Positions 1 to 12,019 of a stretch of DNA of 64,000 nucleotides are shown one piece after another. Positions within the stretch are counted from its first letter, which is position 1, and the number at the start of each line of letters is the position of its first letter. The notes under the pieces were generated by a model, which saw only the letters and a program-made list of their open reading frames with translations, was not told the origin of the DNA and did no database searches. The DNA comes from Hyaloraphidium curvatum (taxonomy: Eukaryota; Monoblepharomycota; Hyaloraphidiomycetes; Hyaloraphidiales; Hyaloraphidiaceae): positions 310,001 to 374,000 of the forward strand of contig JAIVFI010000012.1 in assembly GCA_025558095.1 (NCBI GenBank). Direction: 5' to 3'. Both the position numbers and the translations under genes were made by a program.

Positions 1-2238
1 AAAGTCCATCTCCCCCGGATCCTCCAGCTTCGCCCGCTCCTTGGTCCCGATCCGGATCCCGCCGTCGGTACTCACGTCCGACAACCCCGCGTAGCCGTCC
101 GGGGTTGCGCACCACGTCTGGATGGCGCGCATGATCTGCCACGCCCAGTCGCGGTACCGCTGCTCGTGGGTCAGGCGCCACATGTAGAAGATGCTCTCGA
201 CGGTCTCGGGGCGGAGGAGGTACTGCCGAGCGTACGATGAGGGGAAGGGGCGCAGATGGGGGCCGGAAAAGTCGATGACTTCCGGTCCGATGCCCGTCGC
301 TGGCGATTGAGGACGAAATCAGCCCTTCGGAACGGCGAGCAACGGGGGAGGATGCCCACGTTGGTCCGCGTACGAATCCCGGCACGTCTTGGTGAACCCC
401 TCCCCCCACCGGAACAGCTTCTCCTGCTCCGCCTTCCCCTTTGCGTCCTTGCCCTCCCACGTGCGCGCACCGAGCGCCAACGTCCCCCCCATGAAGCACG
501 CCAGGTGCTCCAGCGACGAACCCCCGCCCCCTGCGGGCCCGTCGGGGAAATATGTGAGCACGCGGCCGTCCTTAGTCACGTTGCGGCCCAAGTGGGCGAC
601 GATGGAGACGGCGGCCTCATCCCAAGCCTCGCGGAGGTGCGATTCCGAGGCGTCCTTGCCCGAGAGGAGCCACTGCTTGAGGAGGTACTCGTAGAACGAG
701 TCGACGCCGCCCCCGATCTTGTAGTTTTCTGCGGAGGAGCGGGGATCAGAGGCAGCCGGCATTCGCACGACGGGAGCACCCACGTTCGTAAACCCACGAC
801 GGGCTCATCCCCATCGCCGCGCTTATCCCCGGCATGATCTTGAACGGGTACAGCCCCTTGACCTTGAGCTGCTTCCTCAGCTGCATGAGCTGCGAGTTTG
901 CCCCCTCCACCCTCGCCGAGTACTTGCGCCCCTCCTTGCCGCCCACCGCCCTCGCCAGGTACGTGAACTCGAGCTGGAACGTGCCCACCTCGGCCAGGCC
1001 GAGGCCGCCGCCCATCCACCCCAAGGGGGCCGCGGAGCCGTCGCGGAGGTTGACCTGGCCCATGGGGAGGCCGGCGCCGGACTCGGTGAAGGCGCCCGAG
1101 AGGCGGTCGGCGAGGTCGCGCGCTTTGGAGAGGAGGCCGGGGTCGGAGGTGAGGGCGTAGGCGGAGAGGAGGCCGCCGAGCTGGCGGATGGTGGTCTCGA
1201 AGAAGGAGACCAGGACGGGCTTCAAGGGCGGAATCAGCGAGGGGCAGACATGCGAGCAAAGAGGCGACCCACGGCATTGGGGTCGAAGGTGTCGACGAGT
1301 TTGCGCGCCTCCTCGTACTCGGCCTTGAGCCCGGCCAGCCAGAGCGTGTCGAGCGAGTCGATGGGCGTGTTGAGCAGCGGGTAGTTGCGCGAGTACCAGT
1401 TCCTGGGTCCCTTTTGCATCGGATACAGGTCGTCTGCGCCCTTGGCGTAGCGCATGTACGAGCCCCAGGCGTGCTTGATCATGGTGCGTGCGTAGGTGAG
1501 GTTGGCGGGGTCGCAGAGCGGGGTGTGGCAGCCCGTGGGTCCGGCGAGCTCCGGAAATTCGGAGGTGGGGTAAGGTGGGCCGCCGGCGCGGGGCTCTGTG
1601 CGCCCGGGCGCGGGGCGGGGGCCCGGAGGGGCGAAATGGGGCTGCTGCTTCGAGACCGCGGCGCCCGAGAGCCTGTCCACGATATCCTGCGCGTTCGGCA
1701 GGCCCTCGAAGATGGGCTCGGCCATCTTGATCTTGGGCGGGCCCTTGCCCTCGGCGTCTGCGCCGCCGGCCTCCTCCGCGCCGCCGGCGTGCTCGGACCC
1801 GTCTGCCTTGCCGCCGTCGCCCCCGCCGTACGCGCCGGGCTTCTTCCCCTTGCGCTCCTTCTCCGCGTTTTTCAGCTCGCTGCGGTCCTTCTTGCGGCGC
1901 GCCTCCCACTCCTTGCGCAGCGCGTCGCCCTTTCCCGGCTTTGGCGACAGGATGATGCCGTCGCGCGCGCCCCGCTCGTCGTCGCCTTTATCGGCCTTGC
2001 GCAGCGTGTCCTTTGCGATATACTCCGCGTCGACGTCGTCCGTATCGTCCTCGGCGGCGCCCCATTCGGTCAGGAAAAAGAACGCGGCGGCGGCGGCGAC
2101 CGCAGCGAGCAGCAGCGCGGCGCGGCGGCCCACGCGCGGCCACCGCCGTCCGCCCGCCACCGCCGGCTGCGGCCCGACGCTCTTCTTCGTGTCGGCATAG
2201 TCCTCCTTCCACCGAGGCAGCACAGGCGGCGTGGACAT
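1..2238 (-). CDS. Class I alpha-1,2-mannosidase (GH47), 3' end off the left edge
   Basis: Glycoside hydrolase family 47 enzyme that trims alpha-1,2-linked mannose from N-glycans in the ER/Golgi lumen. The gene runs off the left edge, so the C-terminus is missing. Four exons fit: 2238-1273, 1219-784, 728-360 and 299 to the edge, with introns of 53-60 nt. A short cytosolic tail is followed by a membrane anchor at about residues 36-57 (AALLLAAVAAAAAFFFL), a charged stem of roughly 150 residues, and the barrel. Family motifs appear in order: HAWGSYMRYAKG, DSLDTLWLAG, FETTIRQLGGLLSAY, DSFYEYLLKQW, IGPEVI and RPETVES, the last holding a catalytic Glu. This is type II topology as in Golgi mannosidases. 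The start is the second Met of the frame, just before the basic tail. It shares a 387 bp divergent upstream region with the CCDC6-like gene. Family certain; ER versus Golgi assignment is not. Confidence 0.93.
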
Positions 2239-2625
2239 GGCCGACGCGAACGGCGGCCAACTCCAACAAGGGATCACTGGTCAGTTCGCGCCTGCAAAGG
2301 GTGGCAGCGTGGGCACCATCCGCTGACCCATAACTGAGCATTCAACAGACGTCTCCGGATGCATGCATACTGCATCTATCGCGTGGATGGGCGTGCTTCG
2401 GCCTGTCGGGGCAGGGAACCCGCTGGACCTGGCAGAAGGAGTTGAGCCAATCGGAGTCGTGCAGATTCGGACGAATCCCGCCTCAGCTCCCTGTCAGCCT
2501 TATTGGACACAGAGTTCCGTCTGTCGATCCATACACTTTTGCCTTGAACCGAATGGGAGCGATCGGGGGCTCGGACAGGGCTTCCGCCCGCCGCGCTCAC
2601 CGCCACGGAGCTCCAAACACCCACC
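2239..2625. promoter_or_regulatory. Shared divergent upstream region, GH47 / CCDC6-like
   Basis: 387 bp between two divergent start codons. No coding signal is visible. It must hold both promoters, and the CCDC6-like start has a good context (CACCATGG). No individual element can be named. Confidence 0.5.
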
Positions 2626-3475
2626 ATGGCGTCCTCCCCCGTGTCGCCGTCGGCGGCGTCGCTCGCCGAGGAGAACGAGCGCCTCCGCGAGCGCGTCGAG
2701 CAGCTCAAGCGGGAAAAGGCGGACCTGATGGTCAAGCTGGAGGAGGAGGAAGAGTGCGTCCGCCCGGCCTCCCCCGCCCCGCCCCTCACCCCGCGGGACG
2801 CGTCGCAGCTACATCACAAACACGCTCACGCGCAAGCTGCACGCGCTGCAGCGCGACAAGGTCGACATCGAGAACCAGCTCGAGCAGGAACAGGAGTTCA
2901 TCGTCAACAGGCTGCAGAAGCAGCTCGAGGACGCTCGCGTCGGCGCGCCGGTCGGCGTGGCGATCGACACGGGGATGGCGAGGTGCGCGACGCCCCGCGG
3001 GCGAGGGGCCGCGGTCTGACGCCGAGAAGGAGCAGGTCGAGGAGCGGGAGCATGTCGACGCGGGACGAGCCGCCGCCGTCGCCCGGGGTCGCCGACATCC
3101 TGAGGGTCTGTTGTTCGTTGCCGCCCTGCCGTCTTACTTTCTGACGCCGCCCGCGCGTAGGCCGAGGTCACCTCCCTCCGGCAAAAGATCAACTCGATGG
3201 AGCAGTCCCACGAGCACATCGTCCGCGCCTTCCGCACCTGCACCTCCTCCCTCAAATCCGCCCTCCTCGCGGCGCGCGGCCTCCCGGAATCCGCGCGCGC
3301 GGAGCTGGACGCCGAGTTCGCGGAGCCCGAGACGCCGCGGCCGCTTTTGGGGGCCGCGCCGCTGGGGGGGAAGGAGTTCGCGGTGCCGACGCCCAGGGCG
3401 AGGAGCAGGAGCAGGAGGGGGAGCGGGGGCGGGGACGCGTGGACGCCGAGCACGGCGGTGGGCGGGCCGGCGTGA
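2626..3475 (+). CDS. CCDC6-like coiled-coil protein
   Basis: Four exons close the frame: 2626-2753, 2809-2982, 3027-3105 and 3161-3475, giving 231 residues. The N-terminus is a coiled coil (ENERLRERVEQLKREK), followed by a segment typical of the CCDC6/DUF2046 family: YITNTLTRKLHALQRDKV and IENQLEQEQEFIVNRL. A Ser/Arg/Pro-rich linker (about residues 100-127) precedes a last helical block and a basic Ser-rich tail. In animals CCDC6 is a cytoplasmic/nuclear coiled-coil protein linked to DNA-damage signalling; its role here is unknown. The protein is about half the length of animal CCDC6 because it has fewer coiled-coil repeats. Introns are 44-55 nt; the second acceptor (AG at 3026) is the least certain boundary. 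Confidence 0.8.
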
Positions 3476-3640
3476 GGACTTTGGTGGGCCGAGAAGGCGG
3501 ACGCGGTTTCGTGGACCGCGTGGGGAGAGGGACATGATTGTACAGTATTCTTGGGCTGCGGGCGACGGGGTAAAGGGCGTCCATGGTCTGTTTCGTGTTT
3601 CTGTACTGCTGGTTTAATCCAATCAATAGCTCCAAACGTC

Positions 3641-5227
3641 CTACATCTTCGCCTTGTCCCCAGTCTTCACCTCGGGCCACGTGTCGAAGCACCCTGTTGC
3701 CTTCTCATACTCGGCCGCGAGCGCAAACAGGACGTGGTCCTCGTGCTTGCGGCCGACGATCTGGAACGACAGTGGCAAGCCCGATTCCGAGAGCCCGCAC
3801 CGCATGACGCAGGCCGGGTTGCCGTTGAAGTTGAAAGGCTGCAAAAGTGCGGGAAACGGCGGTCAGCTGCTGGCGCGGACGGGCCGCCGTCTCGGAGAGC
3901 TCACCATGGAGAAGCCCCAAAAGTCGGTCGCGTTCCCGTCCGCCCCGCGCCTCACCTCCACCCCGCCGATGAACTTGGGCATCTCTGGCATGGCCGCCGG
4001 CGCGACGAACGGCATCGCCGGGGTGACCAGCGCATCGTACCCTGCCTCCTCATCCTCCTCCCTGCTCGGGAAAAAGCCCTCGGCGATCGCACCGGCAAAC
4101 TCGGCGAACCTCCTCAGCGTCCCCGCCAGGTCCGCGATCCCGATCCCCTCGGCCCCCTTGATCCCGTCGACGAACATGGCATCCAGCTCCCCCTCCCGCC
4201 CGCGGATGGCCTCGCCGGCCGTGACCCACGAGTTGCCCCCCGCGCCGACGGACCAGGTCCTGCCTAGCTTGGGCAGCGCAAACGCGGATTCCTCGACGCG
4301 GTGGCCTAGCGCAGCGAGCGCGGCGCACGCGCGCTCCACCCCGCGGAGCACCTCGGCGTCGACGCCGGGGACGATCCCCAGGGTGCGCGAGAAGGCGATC
4401 CTGAGGCGGCGCGCGGGGGGCGATCGGACCACGTCGGCGTACTTGATCCCCGGCGCCGGGAGGGACGACGGGTCGAGGGGATGGTACCCCGCGCACGCAT
4501 CCAGGAACAGCGCCGCGTCGAGCACGGTCCTGGTGATCGGGCCGTTGTGGGCGTGCTCGATCAGGTGCCTGTGCGCCGGGAACGGCGGGTCCCCCGTCAG
4601 CGGCACGCGGCCGTAGCTCCCCTTGAACCCGAAGCACCCCGTCCAGCACGCCGGCCCGCGGATCGAACCGCCGCCGTCCGAGGCCGTGGAGAGGGGCACC
4701 ATGCGCGCGGCGATGGCGGCCGAGGTGCCGCCGCTGGAGCCGCCGGGGGTGCGGGAGGGGTCCCAGGGGTTGCGGGTGACGCCGTGGAAGTTGGAAAACG
4801 TCCAGGCGGTGAAGCCCAGCGAGGGCGCCGCGGTCTTGCCGACGACGATGCAGCCGGCGCGCCTGAGCCGCGCGACGTGGACCGAGTCGGCCCGCGGCAT
4901 GTGGTCCTTCCATATCGCGCAGCCGTGGCTCGTCGGCAGGCCCGCGACGTCCTCGAGGTCCTTGACGCCCAGCGGCACGCCGGCCAGGGGCAGCTTCAGG
5001 GAGCGGTCGCGGTCCAGCCGGCGCCCGAGCTCCTCCGCGTCGGCGAGCGCGCCCTCGCGCCTCAACACGACGAACGCGTTCAGGACCGGGTCCAGCGCGT
5101 CGATGCGCTCGAACGCGGCGAGCACCGCGCGCACGGGCGACACGGCGCGCGCGTTGACGAGGTCCGCCAGCTCCGCGGCGGAGAGGTCCATCAGGTGGAC
5201 GCCGCCGTGGTGCGTCGGCGTCGGCAT
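3641..5227 (-). CDS. Amidase-signature family hydrolase (copy 1)
   Basis: 506-residue amidase of the Ser-cisSer-Lys class, which hydrolyses amide bonds of small or fatty-acid amides. Exons are 5227-3905 and 3838-3641, with one 66 nt intron (GTGAGC to TTTTGCAG). The triad is visible and has the same spacing as in fatty-acid amide hydrolase: Lys89 in GVPLGVKDLED, Ser164 in PGGSSGGTSA, and nucleophile Ser188 in DGGGSIRGPA. The downstream core is intact and ends in FQIVGRKHEDHVLFALAAEY. No signal peptide or membrane segment is visible, so it is probably cytosolic. The start at 5227 was chosen because the paralogue at 25.3-27.0 kb begins with a matching block (HLMDLSAAELADLVNARAVS against HLMDYSATEIAALVNSRAVS). 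Substrate cannot be told from sequence. Confidence 0.92.
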
Positions 5228-6006
5228 CGCTGGAGCTGCGCGGGGAACGATGTTGGGCAACAATCGCGATCCGATCCGGCGAGCTGCGGGTAGAATGGAA
5301 GCGTTTGGAGGGGAGCGGCACCCGGATTGGGAGACAGCGCGGCGGACCAGGAGGCAGCCGATTCGCCCACCGCGTTCATCGAACAACTCCGTAGGCCCCG
5401 ACAAGTGCTTAGCTGCTACGTGCCTGAATTTGCAACGGCCGAAGCCGGAAAGAAAGCCTGATCAGGTAGATCAAGCGAGTGGGTGGAAGCATCCGGGCGA
5501 AGGCGTATCTTGCAAGGATCACGTCACAGCTGCGGTCTCACCACGAATGCAGGTGATTCAACTTTCTTTCCGATCGCCGAACGCAGAATATGATGGATAT
5601 GGTCCGCTCTGGCCGGGATCAGGCCAAGGCCGTTGCCGCGAAAGGCCAGCTTTTCCGTCCGCCTGGCGCGCGCAATCCAGGCCAATCCGCCCCGGCCTCC
5701 CCGGAGCTTGCTTGCATTTACCGACAGAGCAGTATGCTGCATTCGTCCGGGCATCGGCTGGCTGTGCGCGGGTTCCGTGCAAGCTCGTGATTACCCCAAT
5801 GATGGGGCGGCGGGGCGGCCGTCTCCGCGCCGCCACACCTCACTCCCGGCAACCCCAGCCGGCCCACCATTCTGGCTTCGCGCGACGCCGTACGCCGCCG
5901 GCGGCCAGCGGGCGCGCCGCTCGGAGATGGCGCGCCGCAGCTGAGCGGGCCGGACGGCTCGTCGGACTCGGAGGCCGACTCGGACGCCGCAGACGACCCC
6001 GCGGCG
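5228..6006. other. Intergenic region, amidase 1 / PAQR
   Basis: About 780 bp between divergent genes. The open frames seen here are short or are shadows of the neighbours. The 5' end of the PAQR gene may extend into its right part, because the frame stays open upstream of the chosen ATG back to a TGA at 5800-5802. Confidence 0.5.
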
Positions 6007-7406
6007 ATGCTGTTCAGGCGGCCGTCGGGCGACCCGGCCGCGGACGCGGAGGCCGCGCTGGCGGTGCCGCACTCGGGCGCGCGGATCGTGTCGGCGACCG
6101 TCGGTGGGTGATCTGCGTGTGCCGCATGTCGCTCTGCCTGACTGGATTCCACGTCCGCCCCCCAATGCAGTCCACCAGAGCACCGAGGTGGCGCACCCGC
6201 TGTCGTCGTCCAACATCTCAATCGGCTCGCTCGTCTCGTCGGCGCTGCCGCAGTCGCTGGTCGACGCGCTGCCCGCGATCGACCCCAACGCGAGAGTGGC
6301 GCCCGCCGGCGTGGTCGCGGAGGTCATCGACGACTCGGCCTCGTCCGACGGCTCGGTCGCGGGCACCCCCGGTCCGCACGTCGTGCGCGTGCGCCTGCGC
6401 GCCGCGGACGCAAAGGCCGCGGAGGGCTCGCGCCGCAGGCTGCCCCCCGGCGCGCGCACGTACGAGCCGCTGCTGCGGCCGCGGAAGAACCCGCATGGCC
6501 TGCTGCGCTTCGAGGACCTGCCGGCGTGGCTGCGCGACAACTTCTACATCATCACGGGATACAGGCCCGAGCTGTCCACCTACACGGCCTGCCTGCGCTC
6601 CATCTTCTACGTGCACAACGAGTCGGGCAACATCTGGACCCACCTCTTCGGCGCCGCCCTCTTCGTCGGCCTGGCCGCCTACACCTACGCGGGCGTGTTC
6701 CCCGCCCTCGGCGCCGCGGACTGGCGGGACGCGGGCGTCTTTGCCGCCTTCTTCCTCGGCGCTTTCGTGTGCCTCTCCATGTCGGGCTTCTTCCACACCT
6801 TTTGCGCGCACTCGGCCGAGGTCTCGTGCCGCTGGAACAAGATCGACTACGTCGGCATCGTCGCCCTCATCGTCGGCTCCTTCTTCCCGCCCGTGTTCTA
6901 CGGGTTCTACTGCCAGCCCGCGTGGCAGTACGCCTACCTGGCCGGCATGACGATCCTGGGCTCCCTATGCGTGGGTTCCGCCCCTCTCTGCCGCCCTCCC
7001 CATACCCTTACGCTCCCGCCCCGCCTCGCAGGCCATCTTTGCCGTCGCCGACGCCTTCCAGCACCCCTCGTGGCGGTGGTTCCGCACCTCCCTCTTCCTC
7101 GCCCTCGGCTGCTGCGGCGTCGTCCCGCTGATCCACATCCTCGTCTCCCTGGGCTACCCCGCCGCCGTCTCGATGGGCATGTGGTACATGGTCGCCATGG
7201 GCCTCATGTACGTCGCCGGCGCGATGCTGTACGGGTTCAGGTGGCCCGAGAGGCAGTGGCCGGGGAGGTTCGACTACGTGGGGCAGAGCCACCAGATTTT
7301 CCACGTGCTCGTGGTGGCGGCGGCCGCGGCGCATTGGTTGGGGACGGTGGGGAGCGCGAGGTGGAGGCACGATCCGGCGGAGGGGAGGTGGGCGTGCGGG
7401 GCGTGA
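6007..7406 (+). CDS. PAQR family membrane receptor/hydrolase (AdipoR/Izh-like)
   Basis: Seven-transmembrane progestin/adipoQ-receptor family protein, related to adiponectin receptors and yeast Izh proteins, which act as membrane ceramidase-like hydrolases or sterol/zinc-linked receptors. Three exons fit: 6007-6103, 6171-6970 and 7032-7406, giving 423 residues. After a low-complexity N-terminus of about 160 residues come LLRFEDLPAWLRDN and the signature HNESGNIWTHLFG, then SMSGFFHTFCAHS, KIDYVGIVALIVG and the C-terminal HQIFHVLVVAAAAAHW. The His residues in FHTF and HQIFH are the expected metal ligands. The downstream two-thirds is firm. The start is not: 6007 is the first in-frame ATG, but the frame is open for about 200 bp upstream and a short 5' exon is possible. 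Confidence 0.9.
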
Positions 7407-7588
7407 GGGAAGAACGCGCACGGTCGGAGGAGATAGATTAGACCGAGACGATGTGCAACAGGGGAACTGAAAACACCATCGAGCACTGATCTGCCGCCCA
7501 TACATGCTTCATGAGCGTCCGGTAGTTCGCACGCTGCGCAAGCGCCCCATCGGGCCCCAAATGGAGACCGACAACGAGCCCGGCAACG

Positions 7589-8165
7589 TCAGGAATCCCG
7601 GCACACCGTCTTGTGCTGCGGCCAGTGCGCCGTTTGGCACTCCTTGGAGCAGTAGTGCGCTGCGCGGCAGCGCGAGCACCGCTTCATCTCCCCGCCCTCC
7701 TTGGCCGACATCTTGCCGCAGCTCGCGCACCCATACAGCGGCGTTATCCCCCTCCTCCACCCCCGCAGCTCCGGCACGCCCTTGCGCAGGTTGTCCGCGG
7801 CCTCCCCGCACGACGATACGCCGCATATCGGGAACATGTAGTCGTGGACCGCTCCGTCGGCCACCGCGGAATAGTCATGCACCGCCTGTTTGCCCCGTCA
7901 TGCACCGCCTGTTTGCCTCGCCCGGCGGGAGCACCCTCCCGCACCCGCAGCACGTCCATTCCGGCTCCGCGGCGCGGATGAGCGGGATCGCGAAGCGGTT
8001 CCCGGCGTCCAGGCCCGCGCGCTCGAACGCGGCCTCGGAGGCCAGGTCCTGCCGCCGCGCGGGAAAGGGGAAGGTGCGGTCGATGATGGGGCCGGTGCGG
8101 GAATAGACGATGATGCGGTACGTGGCCGGGACGGTTGCCATTGTGGTGGTATCCTTCGTCGCCAT
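7589..8165 (-). CDS. MYND zinc-finger protein
   Basis: Two exons (8165-7935 and 7885-7589) joined by a 49 nt intron give 175 residues. The C-terminus is a MYND finger: CASCGK, RCSRCRAAHYCSKECQ and HWPQHKTVC supply the Cys and His ligands. MYND domains bind proline-rich peptides and often act in chromatin or signalling complexes. The N-terminal half has no recognised domain but holds a CCGCGR motif just before the splice site. A direct duplication of 21 bp (period 23 bp) lies across the 3' splice site, so the exact junction is less sure than the two flanking exons. The next Met (MATVPATY) is an alternative start. Confidence 0.75.
7874..7917. repeat. 21 bp direct duplication at a splice acceptor
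   Basis: Two identical 21 bp copies (7874-7894 and 7897-7917) lie in tandem with a 23 bp period. They span the end of the only intron of the MYND gene and the first codons of its second exon, so each copy contains a CAAACAG acceptor on the minus strand. Only use of the second acceptor leaves an intron of normal size (49 nt). Confidence 0.85.
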
Positions 8166-8269
8166 AGTCTGTGTTTGTGAGCGTTGTCATCCAGCCAGGA
8201 AGAGGCAGACGCAAGAAAGCGATCGTGGCACCCCCGGATCTATTCGCCCCAGCTTCCGCAAGACGGCCC

Positions 8270-11200
8270 TCACTCCTTCTTCTCACCCTCGCCCTCGTCC
8301 TCGTCATCCTTCCCGACCAGGCACTGCGGTCGATCCTTGCTGTCCGAGCGCGAGAGCGACTTTTCGGGGGGCGCCGCCTCTACTGGCCCGGCGGCGATGC
8401 GGACCATCCTGTCGGCGTGGATGTGGGCCTTCATGGCGCGGCGGACGTCGTCCAGGGTGACGGCGTTGACGATGGAGGGAAAATCTGAGGGGCTTGTGGC
8501 GTCAGCGACTCTGGACGGCGCCACTCGTCCGCCCCCCGCGCCGTTGCATCCGCTTGCGCAGGCGCAGCCGCATGCACCGGCACGAAAACCGGCAGGAACG
8601 AACACTCGCCATCGATGTACGTCAGGGGCTGCCCCCTCCTCACGGTGTTGAGGATCGCGTTCGCGATCCCCTCGCACTTGCCCAGCGAGACGACCTGGTT
8701 CCCGATGATGGTCTTCTTCTTGAGCTCCAGCTGCTCCTCCGTGAGCCCGTCCTCCGCCCACAGCGCGATCTGCTCCTCCGTGACCTCGATGCCGCGGGCC
8801 AGCAGGTTCGGGGCGAAGGTACCCGAAGAGATGATGACGCCGTCCAGGCCGTTCTCGGCCCAGCTCAGGTTCGAAGTAATCGTGTAGGTGAGCGAGTACT
8901 TATCGCGGACTGTCTGCATGAGTCGGGAGCAGAAGTTCCCGCCGAGCTCAAACGTCGCGAGCAGGAGCGGAAGGAAATCCGGGTGATCGCGATCGACTTC
9001 CGACGATTGCCCGATACTGAGCACAGCACTCGTCTTCCCAGGCATAGGAATGTTGATGACCTTGCGCTCCGCTGGATGAGCACGGACGGCCTGCTTGGGG
9101 ATGACAAAGTCGGACATCTTCCACCCGCCCAGGCTCTCCTTGAGCCCCTTTGCCGCTGCTTCCGGGTCGACGTCGCCAACGATGGCAATGAAAAAGTTCC
9201 CAAGCCCAAGTTGGGCCTGGAAAGCCTTCAGATCATCCGCGGTCACGGCTTCGAGGTCCGCGACAACCTCGTCGAACGGCTTGGCGTAGTTCGGGTGCTC
9301 CGGCGGGAACAGCTCCTGCAGCAGCCGCTGGCTGGCGACGCTCGCGGGCGACTCCTTCGCCTGGCCGACCGCGGCCACCATCCGCTTCTTGACCCGGGCA
9401 AAGTCCCCGGCGTTGAGGCGCGGCTCCCTAAGCATCTCGCCGAGGAGGGACAGGATCATCCCCAGGTCGGGCGTGAGGCAGCGGGCGGTGAACCTCGTCC
9501 GAAAGCTGTCGATCCCCGAGTCGAACGAAAGGGAAGCGCCTTTGCTCTCGAGGAGCTCGCCGACCTCGAACTTGGTGCGCTTGAGGGTCCCTTCCTGGAG
9601 CATGGTGGCAAAAGCAGGCGCCACCATGGGCTTCCCCAGCTTCTCGCCTCCCGAAAGGAAGCCTACGATCTTGATCATGCCCGCGGCAGGGGTTTTGACC
9701 GCGTAGAGCGTGCATCCGGGCACGGGCTCGAGCTGCACGATGCGAGAGGCGAGTTTGCTCCGCGTCGGTTTCGTGGGGGTGCCTGTACCCGGGGCAACGG
9801 GGCTGGGACCGGGATTGGCGATGTTGTCCTTTCCATCGAGGTCCGGGATGGTCTCCGAGTTGTCCACGCCCACGTTGGGATCCTTGTCCTTCTTGGGGAT
9901 AAAGGTGACCTAGTTGCGGCCGTTCAGTACGAAGGATCACTTCTCACAGACGGCTAACGCACCGTGGTGCGCCAATCTTCGTCAAAATACTTCGCGGCCA
10001 CCCGCTTGATGTCCACGGCAGTGACCTTGTCCGACTTCTCGGGCAGCTCAATGTACATCTTCCAGTCGCCCGCGGCGATGGCATCGTTGAGCAGAGTGGC
10101 CACGGTCACTGCGCGTGAAAATGCTCAGATGACGGCACGACTTGATGCGCCGCGCAGAGCCTTACGTGTTCCGTCCTTCATGAACGCAAGCTCCGCCTTG
10201 AGCTGGGCCTTGGCGTTCGCCAGCTCGTCCGCCGTTACGCCATCCTTCTTGACCTTCTCCAGCTCATCAATCACCGCGGCTTCCACTTCCTCCAGGGACG
10301 TTCCGGGCGTCAGATACGCCAGGACCTGGAACAACCCCCCGTCACGGTGCGTGGTGTTGTTGGCGAATGCCTTGGTGCACTTGGCGGCGTCCACGAGGCG
10401 CCGGTACATCCGCGAGAGCTTTCCGGTCGAGAGAATCGAGGAGAGCAGGTTAAGAGCAGGCGAATCGGGGTGGAGCGCATGCGGGGTTTTGTGTGCGATG
10501 CAGAGGAGGGTCAGGGCGCCAGGGCGCCGGATGACGGCCCGGCGGGGGCCTTCCTGGGCAGGCTCGGCAGTGTAAGGCTGGGGTATGGGATTCGGCGAGC
10601 GTGCGATGCGGGAAAAACGCTTCTCGACGATGGAGAGGGCCGTTGGGACGTCAAGGTCGCCAACTGGTATCGCTGGGTCAGTGACAGTCGGAGGATCTAC
10701 CACCGACGAGTACAAACCGATGATGGCGAAGGCGTTATTAGGATGGTAGAACGTGTTGTAAAACTGCGAGACGCAATGAGAAACGTACGCCGTTCAGGGC
10801 ATAGTAGGCGTCCCACCTCCTTCAGCTTTTCGATCGGAGCCTGCTCGATGTCGGCTTTCCATCCGATGGTTGTGCAATGATATGCGTGGGCGTGGTATGC
10901 GGTCGCGTACAAGGCCTTCATGACAAGGCGCATGGGGTCGTTCTCTGTCGCGGCGCAGATCGGTCGCTCCTCATCGCGAGCAGCTCGCTGAATGCGCACC
11001 GTTCTTCTCGAACTCGTTTCGAACCACGGGCATCTCGTCCTCTTTGTCCTGGGCGCGAATGAATGCGCCCCGCATCCGATCCGCCTCGATTTCGGCCGCC
11101 ACGTCCACTGACTCCACAGGGAGCATCGCAAAGTAGTTGGTCCGGTCCAGAGAGGTCGTCGCGTTCATGACGGCTCCAAGGTTCTGCAGGACGGAGAAGA

Positions 11201-11438
11201 CGGGCCTGCCATTCTCCTTGTTGAAATTCTCCGATCCTTTAAACAGGATGTGTTCTAGAAGGTGAGTCGACCCAGTGTATCCGCTGGCCTCATTGCGGGA
11301 GCCGACTTTGTAAGTGACCATGAAGGTGGCGACCGGGGCAGAGTGATCCTCGCACACGAGCACTCGCAATCCGTTGGCGAGAAGCTCGAAAGAGTGTACA
11401 TCTCCGGCAGAGCCAGTGTACTTGAACGCGTCCAACAT
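8270..11438 (-). CDS. M16 family zinc metallopeptidase (pitrilysin-like, two-domain)
   Basis: 927-residue inverzincin peptidase. Seven exons close the frame: 11438-11000, 10944-10817, 10763-10718, 10663-10166, 10108-9963, 9909-8606 and 8492-8270. The N-terminal domain has the zinc motif H59-x-x-E62-H63 (THLLEHILFKG), a distal acidic segment (EIEADRM), and the usual ...IIVGDLDVPTALSIVEK turn rebuilt across an intron. The second domain lacks a zinc motif but keeps the family's hydrophobic/Arg segment (SRLMQTVRDKYSLTYT). This arrangement matches bacterial-type and organellar M16 peptidases that degrade peptides or presequences. No targeting peptide is visible downstream of the chosen ATG; an AG just upstream (TTCGCAG) leaves room for a further 5' exon. 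The last intron (113 nt, 8493-8605) is the least certain. Confidence 0.88.
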
Positions 11439-12019
11439 TCTGCGAAGGGAGTGACAGGACGGCGAGAGGAGTAGTTGGCGCGTGCGCCGAAGCGAATCCT
11501 GGAGCCGAAGGGCACTCCGCGAGTCCTAGACGGGTCAGGAATGGAGGCGCCTTCCCAGATTGGTCGAAATGGGGAGAAAGGAGGGTCGGCCGGGCGTTCT
11601 AAGCAACTCCGGTGGTCGAACCCTGAAAATTGGGATTGCATGCAGCGTGCGAGCCCTGATTTCCAAACACAATATACACGAAAAGCGAAGCCCTGCCCCC
11701 CGAAATCTACCCTTCCATCTCGTAGAGCCACTGAGCCGTGCCCTCCACCCGACTACTTACCTCACCGGCCGCCCTCCCAGCCGCCGTGGACGCCCCCTGC
11801 AGCGACCCCGATCCTGATTCCTGATTTGTTGGCTGGACCGGCCGCCTACGTGCTTGGCCATCAGACCCATCAATTGTTTGCCACTGGTGTGATTCTAGCT
11901 TTCAGAAGTCGATCCGCATGTGGCGGAACGATTTGGGCCGTACAGGACCAGTGAGGACAGGCGAAGCTAGGTTTCAACTGCACGCCGATCACCGCACCCC
12001 ATTCCACCGCCGACCGCCA
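11439..12019. other. Intergenic region, M16 upstream
   Basis: About 580 bp upstream of the peptidase and downstream of the first Zn2Cys6 gene. An open minus-strand frame across 11500-11731 could be an unspliced 5' exon of the peptidase, but no donor/acceptor pair is convincing. No RNA gene is visible. Confidence 0.4.

Noticed and set aside
576-1277. Minus-strand frames overlapping the GH47 exons
   Set aside because: Shadows of the GH47 exons in other frames; Arg/Pro-rich with no motif.
4623-6950. Plus-strand open frame of about 775 codons
   Set aside because: It lies antisense to the amidase and in the wrong frame over the PAQR gene, which are both firmly supported.
11620-11650. Minus-strand GGTTCGA-like box resembling a tRNA T-arm / B box
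   Set aside because: No matching acceptor stem, anticodon arm or A box can be folded around it.
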